A stretch of DNA of 10,607 bases from JACMNW01 sp031413495 (GTDB lineage Bacteria; Pseudomonadota; Alphaproteobacteria; Rhodobacterales; Rhodobacteraceae), in the NCBI GenBank assembly GCA_031413495.1, contig JANOFE010000031.1, positions 1-10,607 of the forward strand, in the 5' to 3' direction. A program made the position numbers and the translations under genes. This document shows, piece after piece, positions 7,903-10,607 of the stretch. The notes beneath the pieces were generated by a model that did not search any database, was not told the DNA's origin, and saw nothing but the letters and a program-made list of their open reading frames with translations. The first letter of the stretch is position 1. Every line of letters begins with the position of its first letter.

Positions 7903-7946
7903 CAGCATATAGGTTGTGCCGGAGGGTTGGTGAAAACAGCATATAG
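7903..7946. repeat. Direct repeat CAGCATATAG, two copies
   Basis: The 10-mer CAGCATATAG occurs at 7903-7912 and again at 7937-7946, start to start 34 bp. It immediately follows the five-unit TGGGA array. The first copy overlaps the hairpin CAACC/GGTTG. It may be a second operator type or chance in AT-rich DNA. Confidence 0.4.
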
Positions 7947-8034
7947 TGGGGATTATTCGTCGTAATTTTGCTACTAATGGACAAAATTTGATTTAGATGC
8001 GCTATATATAGACAAAGTGGACATGCTTCTGCCG

Positions 8035-8049
8035 TCCCATAATTTCCCA
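8035..8049 (-). promoter_or_regulatory. Two-unit TGGGA-N5-TGGGA box (candidate MraZ box)
   Basis: On the plus strand TCCCA at 8035-8039 and TCCCA at 8045-8049 are perfect copies 10 bp apart, so the minus strand, which is the mraZ coding strand, reads TGGGA, AATTA, TGGGA. Same motif and period as the array at 7854-7898 but opposite orientation. No third unit is seen on either side. Confidence 0.5.
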
Positions 8050-8190
8050 AAAAATTTTCACATAATGATAGTGTGCAGGACCAAATACACGCTGATCGCG
8101 CACCTTAACCTTCAAATTGGGTGATCAGCCCCTGTTTGTGAGTGTTATGACAGGAAAGTGATTCGGAAATACACTGACCGCAAGCCGCGT

Positions 8191-8205
8191 TCCCATACCA
8201 TCCCA
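8191..8205 (-). promoter_or_regulatory. Two-unit TGGGA-N5-TGGGA box next to the mrp stop codon
   Basis: Plus-strand TCCCA at 8191-8195 and 8201-8205 are again exactly 10 bp apart; the minus strand reads TGGGA, TGGTA, TGGGA. The box ends 11 bp from the mrp stop codon. It is the third perfect pair of this motif in one gap and has the same orientation as the 8035-8049 box. MraZ binding is inferred from motif and context. Confidence 0.5.
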
Positions 8206-8216
8206 TGACTTGGCAA

Positions 8217-9290
8217 TCAGGCCATACCGCCCGCGATCAAACGCGCCGCCAGTGCCGCGTAGGCCTGCGCTGCCTGCCCGTCGCCCGCCGCAATCGGCGT
8301 GCCCGCATCACCCGCAATGCGCACCTCAAGGCTAAGCGGCAATTCGCCAAGGAATGGCAGACCCAACCTTGCGGCCTCCGCAGCCACACCGCCATGGCCA
8401 AAGATGTGTTCTTCATGCCCGCAGTTGGGGCAGATATAGGTCGACATGTTTTCGATCAGACCCAGCACCGGGGTTTTCAGCTTTACGAACATATCCAGCG
8501 CCTTGCGCGCATCCAAAAGCGCCACGTCCTGCGGGGTGGACACAACAATCGCCCCGGTCAGATGTGTGCGCTGGCACAGTGTCAGCTGAATATCGCCAGT
8601 TCCGGGCGGCAGATCAACGATCAGCACATCCAATTCGCCCCAAGCCACCTGCCCCAACAGCTGTTGAAGCGCCCCCATGATCATCGGGCCGCGCCAAATA
8701 ACTGCCTCATCTTCCTTCAGCATCAGGCCGATCGACATCATGGTGACACCGTGCGCGTGCAGCGGAATAATGGTTTTGCCATCGGGCGAGGCCGGGCGGG
8801 CAGACACCCCCATCATACGCGGTTGCGACGGGCCATATATATCAGCATCCAGCAGCCCCACGCGGCGGCCCTGTTTGGCCAGTGCAACGGCAAGGTTTGA
8901 CGAAACGGTGGATTTGCCCACCCCACCCTTACCCGATGCCACCGCTATAATGCGGTCTATACCAGAAATACGTTGCGGCCCGCCCTGCTGTGGCGTCGGA
9001 TGCTGGCCAATCTTTAGGCTGGGCGGTGGGGCTTTGGCCGCCGGGCCGTGGGCGGTCAACAACACCTGCACGACGCTAACACCCTGCATGGCTCGAATGG
9101 CATTTTCCGCCGCTGCACGCGCAGGCTCCAATGCGCGCGCCTGATCCGGCGTTTCCGCTTCGATCACAAACCGCACCTGCCCACCGTCAATCATCAGCGC
9201 ACGAATCAAATCGCGCGACACCAAATTGCCGCCATCCGCCACCGGAATGGCCCCCAAGGTGGCCATGATATCTTCGCGCGACAGCGTCAT
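8217..9290 (-). CDS. mrp: Mrp/ApbC-family iron-sulfur cluster carrier, P-loop ATPase
   Basis: Cytoplasmic MinD/Mrp-type ATPase thought to hold and transfer [4Fe-4S] clusters to target proteins. With the start at 9290 it has 357 residues: an N-terminal DUF59 (MIP18-like) domain (about 1-80), a proline-rich linker, then the ATPase with deviant Walker A ASGKGGVGKST (118-128), DADIYGPSQPRMMG (148-161), the DLPPGTGD motif (226-233) and the CPNC cluster-binding pair (Cys287, Cys290). I chose the ATG at 9290 because AAGGA lies 7 nt upstream (9298-9302) and MTLSREDI starts the DUF59 domain naturally; an in-frame ATG at 9320 would add ten residues without a good ribosome binding site. It lies 5' of mraZ on the same strand but 648 bp away, so it is probably a separate transcript. 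Confidence 0.95.
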   Translation of the reverse strand: MTLSREDIMATLGAIPVADGGNLVSRDLIRALMIDGGQVRFVIEAETPDQARALEPARAAAENAIRAMQGVSVVQVLLTAHGPAAKAPPPSLKIGQHPTPQQGGPQRISGIDRIIAVASGKGGVGKSTVSSNLAVALAKQGRRVGLLDADIYGPSQPRMMGVSARPASPDGKTIIPLHAHGVTMMSIGLMLKEDEAVIWRGPMIMGALQQLLGQVAWGELDVLIVDLPPGTGDIQLTLCQRTHLTGAIVVSTPQDVALLDARKALDMFVKLKTPVLGLIENMSTYICPNCGHEEHIFGHGGVAAEAARLGLPFLGELPLSLEVRIAGDAGTPIAAGDGQAAQAYAALAARLIAGGMA

Positions 9291-9297
9291 CAGTTTT

Positions 9298-9302
9298 TCC
9301 TT
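9298..9302 (-). promoter_or_regulatory. Ribosome binding site of mrp
   Basis: AAGGA on the minus strand, 7 nt before the ATG at 9290. It decides between this start and the in-frame ATG at 9320. Confidence 0.7.
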
Positions 9303-9321
9303 TGCGTAGATGTTAAGCAAA

Positions 9322-9350
9322 CCTTGTACCCTTTGTTACAAAGGGCAAGG
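9322..9350. promoter_or_regulatory. Strong palindrome/hairpin upstream of mrp
   Basis: A stem of CCTTG/CAAGG (9322-9326 and 9346-9350) encloses a perfect CCCTTTG/CAAAGGG stem (9329-9335 and 9339-9345) with loop TTA; only a two-base TA bulge on one side breaks the 12 bp. It lies 32-60 bp upstream of the mrp start. On the minus strand it is followed by a short T-rich stretch (TTTGCTT), so it may be the intrinsic terminator of a gene once upstream of mrp. The 17-bp core could also be an operator for a dimeric regulator, or an mRNA leader structure. I cannot tell these apart. Confidence 0.5.
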
Positions 9351-9386
9351 CCCAGTTTACCAACTGATCAAAATTCAGGCGAACCA

Positions 9387-9414
9387 CATGTAAAACATCA
9401 CTAATTTGTGACAA
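9387..9414 (-). promoter_or_regulatory. Weak candidate sigma70-type promoter for mrp
   Basis: On the minus strand TTGTCA (9414-9409) is followed after 16 bp by TACATG (9392-9387). The -35 is close to TTGACA, but the -10 matches the consensus at only three of six positions. Distance to the mrp start, about 100 bp, is plausible. If used, the palindrome at 9322-9350 would lie in the 5' leader. Confidence 0.2.
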
Positions 9415-9427
9415 TTCGCCATGCGAT

Positions 9428-9442
9428 TGCTGCATAGCAGCA
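9428..9442. repeat. Short perfect hairpin TGCTGC-ATA-GCAGCA
   Basis: A 6-bp inverted repeat with a 3-nt loop in the otherwise featureless stretch 9351-9570 upstream of mrp. No gene, terminator U-run or known motif is attached to it. I see nothing else supportable in this gap. Confidence 0.3.
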
Positions 9443-9544
9443 TTGCGCGCCCAGTCTATTGTGCATCCGCAGCAATTGCCCCATGTTTACGGTAACAGCG
9501 AAACCAAGACACACCAAAGACGCCAAATCTCAGAACGAGAAATG

Positions 9545-9578
9545 AACATCCGCTGTAAAACAAGAAAGTTGAGGCTGG
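9545..9578. other. Composition break: alphaproteobacterial DNA meets very GC-rich DNA
   Basis: Left of this interval the sequence is AT-leaning intergenic DNA (AATGAACATCCGCTGTAAAA). Right of it the DNA turns very GC-rich, with G/C at most third codon positions of the genes that follow. The coherent reading frame of the next fragment begins after an in-frame TGA at 9570-9572, so the join lies at or just before that point. A GGATCC (BamHI/Sau3AI site) is at 9578-9583. A chimeric assembly or clone join is the simplest explanation; transfer of foreign DNA is the alternative. Confidence 0.6.
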
Positions 9579-9671
9579 GATCCGTGGAGCCCCGACACCG
9601 AGCGGTACGCCTACGATTTTGACGCCTACACCTCGCCCTATGGCCGACGCGACGACGGTCGCGCACCCTGA
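9573..9671 (+). pseudogene. C-terminal 32 codons of an unrecognised GC-rich gene
   Basis: In the frame ending at the TGA at 9669-9671 the sequence reads WDPWSPDTERYAYDFDAY and then SPYGRRDD, rich in Trp, Tyr and Asp. It has GC-rich third positions and looks like the tail of a real protein. It sits 14 nt before the aldehyde dehydrogenase start, the spacing expected in an operon. The rest of the gene is missing because the foreign DNA begins here. Dehydrogenases of this type often follow a ring-cleavage dioxygenase, so that is a possible identity, but I do not recognise the tail. Confidence 0.4.
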
Positions 9672-9685
9672 CCGTGGAGGACCCC

Positions 9686-10360
9686 GTGGACCGCCTGCTC
9701 AACCACATCGGCGGCGAGGGCAACGCGCCCAGGCGCGGCGGCTGGCTGCCGAATGTCAACCCGGCCACCGGACTGACCCTCTGCGAGATCCCGGCGTCGA
9801 CCGCCGAGGACGTCGACGTCGCCGTCGCCGCCGCGCGGGCTGCCCAGCCGGCCTGGGGCGCGGTGTCCGTCCACGAACGGGCCAAGGTGCTCGATCGGAT
9901 CGCCGATCGGCTCGAAGCCGAGCTCCCACGCCTCGCGCGCCTCGAGAGCGAAGACAGCGGCAAGACCGTCCGCCTCGCGAGCGCGATGGACATCCCCCGC
10001 GCCGTGGCGAACTTCCGGTTCTTCGCCGGCGCCGCGCGGCATGACGAGACCGGGGCCACCGAGTACGAGGGCACGCTGAACTACGCGATCCGCCGCCCCG
10101 TCGGCGTGATCGGGCTCATCACCCCGTGGAACCTGCCGCTCTACCTCCTCTCGTGGAAGGTCGCCCCGGCCCTCGCCATGGGCAACGCGATCGTCGCGAA
10201 GCCGTCAGAGCTGACGCCGCGCACCGCCGACGCGCTGGCCACGATCACGGCGGAGGCGGGCCTGCCCCCCGGTGTGTTCAACGTCGTACACGGCCTCGGC
10301 CCCGACGTCGGCGAGCCGCTGGTGCGCCACCCCGAGGTGCGGGCCGTCACGGTGGCGTAG
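9686..10360 (+). pseudogene. Truncated ALDH8-type semialdehyde dehydrogenase (N-terminal half only)
   Basis: NAD-dependent aldehyde dehydrogenase fragment closest in character to ALDH8A1, 2-aminomuconate semialdehyde dehydrogenase and 2-hydroxymuconate semialdehyde dehydrogenase, which act in degradation of aromatic rings or of tryptophan via kynurenine. Signatures: FNV-like NVNPATG (23-29), MDIPRAVANFRFFAG (101-115), GLITPWNLPLYLLSWK (143-158, with the catalytic-site Asn in PWN) and KPSE (172-175, NAD-binding Lys). Start chosen at GTG 9686 because GGAGG (9676-9680) lies 5 nt upstream; an in-frame GTG at 9674 overlaps that site. Homology stops at HPEVRAVT, where family members continue with FTG and the catalytic Glu and Cys; only two more codons precede a TAG. 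It is 224 residues against about 480-490, so it cannot be active. GC content is far above that of the dcw genes. Confidence 0.85.
10349..10354. other. Join point between aldehyde dehydrogenase and crotonase fragments
   Basis: Reading rightwards the dehydrogenase is family-like through AVT (codon ending 10351) and then fails. Reading leftwards the crotonase is family-like through DIRYAT (codon ending at 10351) and then fails. Two unrelated genes in convergent orientation thus break at the same few bases with at most a tiny shared sequence. That pattern marks a junction made by assembly, cloning or illegitimate recombination. Confidence 0.75.
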
Positions 10361-10605
10361 CGGATGTCGGGGCCCAGCGCGATCTGGAAGCCGCCACCGA
10401 ACGCCACGCCGTGGACGGCGGCGATCACCGGGACCGGCAGCGCCCGCCACAGCCAGGCACATTGCTGCGGCCGGTTGGCGATGCCGTGGGTGCGCTTGGC
10501 GAGGTCGCGCGACCCCGGCACCGCGGCGTCGCCCTGATTCATGGCGGCAAAGCTTCCCATGTCGAGGCCGGCGCAGAAGGCCTTGCCCTCGCCCGACAGC
10601 ACGAC
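10351..10605 (-). pseudogene. Enoyl-CoA hydratase/isomerase (crotonase) fragment, both ends missing
   Basis: Internal 85 codons of a crotonase-superfamily protein, which would act on acyl-CoA thioesters in beta-oxidation or a related route. The first oxyanion-hole region reads LSGEGKAFCAGLDMGSF and the second HGVAFGGGFQIALGPDIRYAT, both classical. Between them RDLAKRTHGIANRPQQ and WRALPVPVIAA match a common bacterial enoyl-CoA hydratase subgroup. The GTG at 10600-10602 is internal to the conserved VVLSG stretch, so the true start lies beyond the right edge. The 3' part is lost at about 10351; beyond it the frame runs antisense through the dehydrogenase to a stop near 10141 and is meaningless. 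Whether it comes from the same organism as the dehydrogenase cannot be told; both are very GC-rich. Confidence 0.8.
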
Positions 10606-10607
10606 GC

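Larger units (their letters stand above)
7569..8216. other. Long AT-rich intergenic region between mrp and mraZ
   Basis: About 650 bp without a plausible gene on either strand: no frame stays open with coding-like composition. The half nearest mraZ (7569-7820) is GC-rich like the genes. From about 7820 to 8180 it is clearly AT-rich. It contains the periodic TGGGA arrays listed separately, a duplicated CAGCATATAG, a 7-bp inverted repeat AATTTTG/CAAAATT (7964-7970 and 7982-7988), a CAACC/GGTTG hairpin (7899-7916) and several short hairpins in the mraZ-proximal part. I searched by eye for the conserved 5' core of RNase P RNA (GAGGAAAGTCCGGGC) and for tRNA-like elements and saw neither. The mraZ promoter and the mrp transcript end must lie here, but I cannot place either with confidence. 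Confidence 0.7.

Noticed and set aside
7903..7946. CRISPR-like array from the CAGCATATAG copies
   Set aside because: Only two 10-bp copies, with no palindromic repeat of suitable length and no cas genes.
8049..8075. Possible terminator of mrp: CACA/TGTG stem followed by six T on the minus strand
   Set aside because: The stem is only 4 bp with a 9-nt loop and A/T neighbours, and lies about 140 bp past the stop codon. Too weak to call.
8205..8900. 231-codon open frame on the plus strand
   Set aside because: It is antisense to mrp, whose motifs are unambiguous; the peptide is His/Gln/Arg-rich and has no family character.
9480..9572. Possible insertion-sequence end at the composition break
   Set aside because: I found no inverted terminal repeat, target duplication or transposase-like reading frame that I could support.
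9487..10074. 195-codon minus-strand open frame across the composition break
   Set aside because: It is antisense to the dehydrogenase, with an Arg/Ser-rich shadow composition, and it spans the join between two DNA sources.
10141..10350. Apparent C-terminal extension of the crotonase frame
   Set aside because: It is reverse complement of the dehydrogenase gene read in a meaningless frame; crotonase homology ends at DIRYAT.

Overview
The window looks like a piece of an alphaproteobacterial chromosome, most likely Rhodobacterales/Rhodobacteraceae. The evidence is gene order, protein character and moderately high GC with typical codon use. At its right end it is joined to DNA of visibly different, higher-GC composition.

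Positions 1-7568 hold the start of the division and cell wall (dcw) cluster. All genes are on the minus strand, so they read right to left: mraZ, rsmH (mraW), ftsL, ftsI (pbp3), murE, murF and a mraY cut by the left edge. They are packed with abutting or overlapping start and stop codons: TAA|ATG, TGATG, ATGA, a 22-nt gap, ATGA, TGA|ATG. They almost certainly form one polycistronic unit. MurE and MurF build UDP-MurNAc-pentapeptide, MraY transfers it to undecaprenyl phosphate (lipid I), FtsI cross-links septal peptidoglycan, FtsL belongs to the divisome scaffold, RsmH methylates 16S rRNA and MraZ is the DNA-binding regulator of the operon.

Positions 7569-8216 form an unusually long, AT-rich gap between mraZ and the upstream gene mrp (same strand). 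I find no gene in it. It does hold several TGGGA-type direct repeats spaced exactly 10 bp apart: a five-unit array on the plus strand (7854-7898) and two perfect two-unit arrays on the minus strand (8035-8049 and 8191-8205). A looser AGGG series lies directly in front of the mraZ start. This is the repeat geometry described for MraZ binding in enterobacteria (short TGGG-type repeats with 5-nt spacers), so the gap may be an extended autoregulatory region. It is the most interesting signal in the window.

Positions 8217-9290 encode an Mrp/ApbC-type P-loop ATPase (iron-sulfur carrier) with an N-terminal DUF59 domain. A strong palindrome lies just upstream of it. Positions 9351 to about 9570 are non-coding as far as I can see.

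From about 9573 to the right edge the DNA becomes very GC-rich. It carries the last 32 codons of an unknown protein, the N-terminal half of an ALDH8/2-aminomuconate (or 2-hydroxymuconate) semialdehyde dehydrogenase, and a tail-to-tail fragment of an enoyl-CoA hydratase/isomerase. The dehydrogenase and the crotonase both lose their homology at the same point (about 10349-10354). This looks like a chimeric assembly or cloning join, or a very recent illegitimate recombination, rather than a functional locus.
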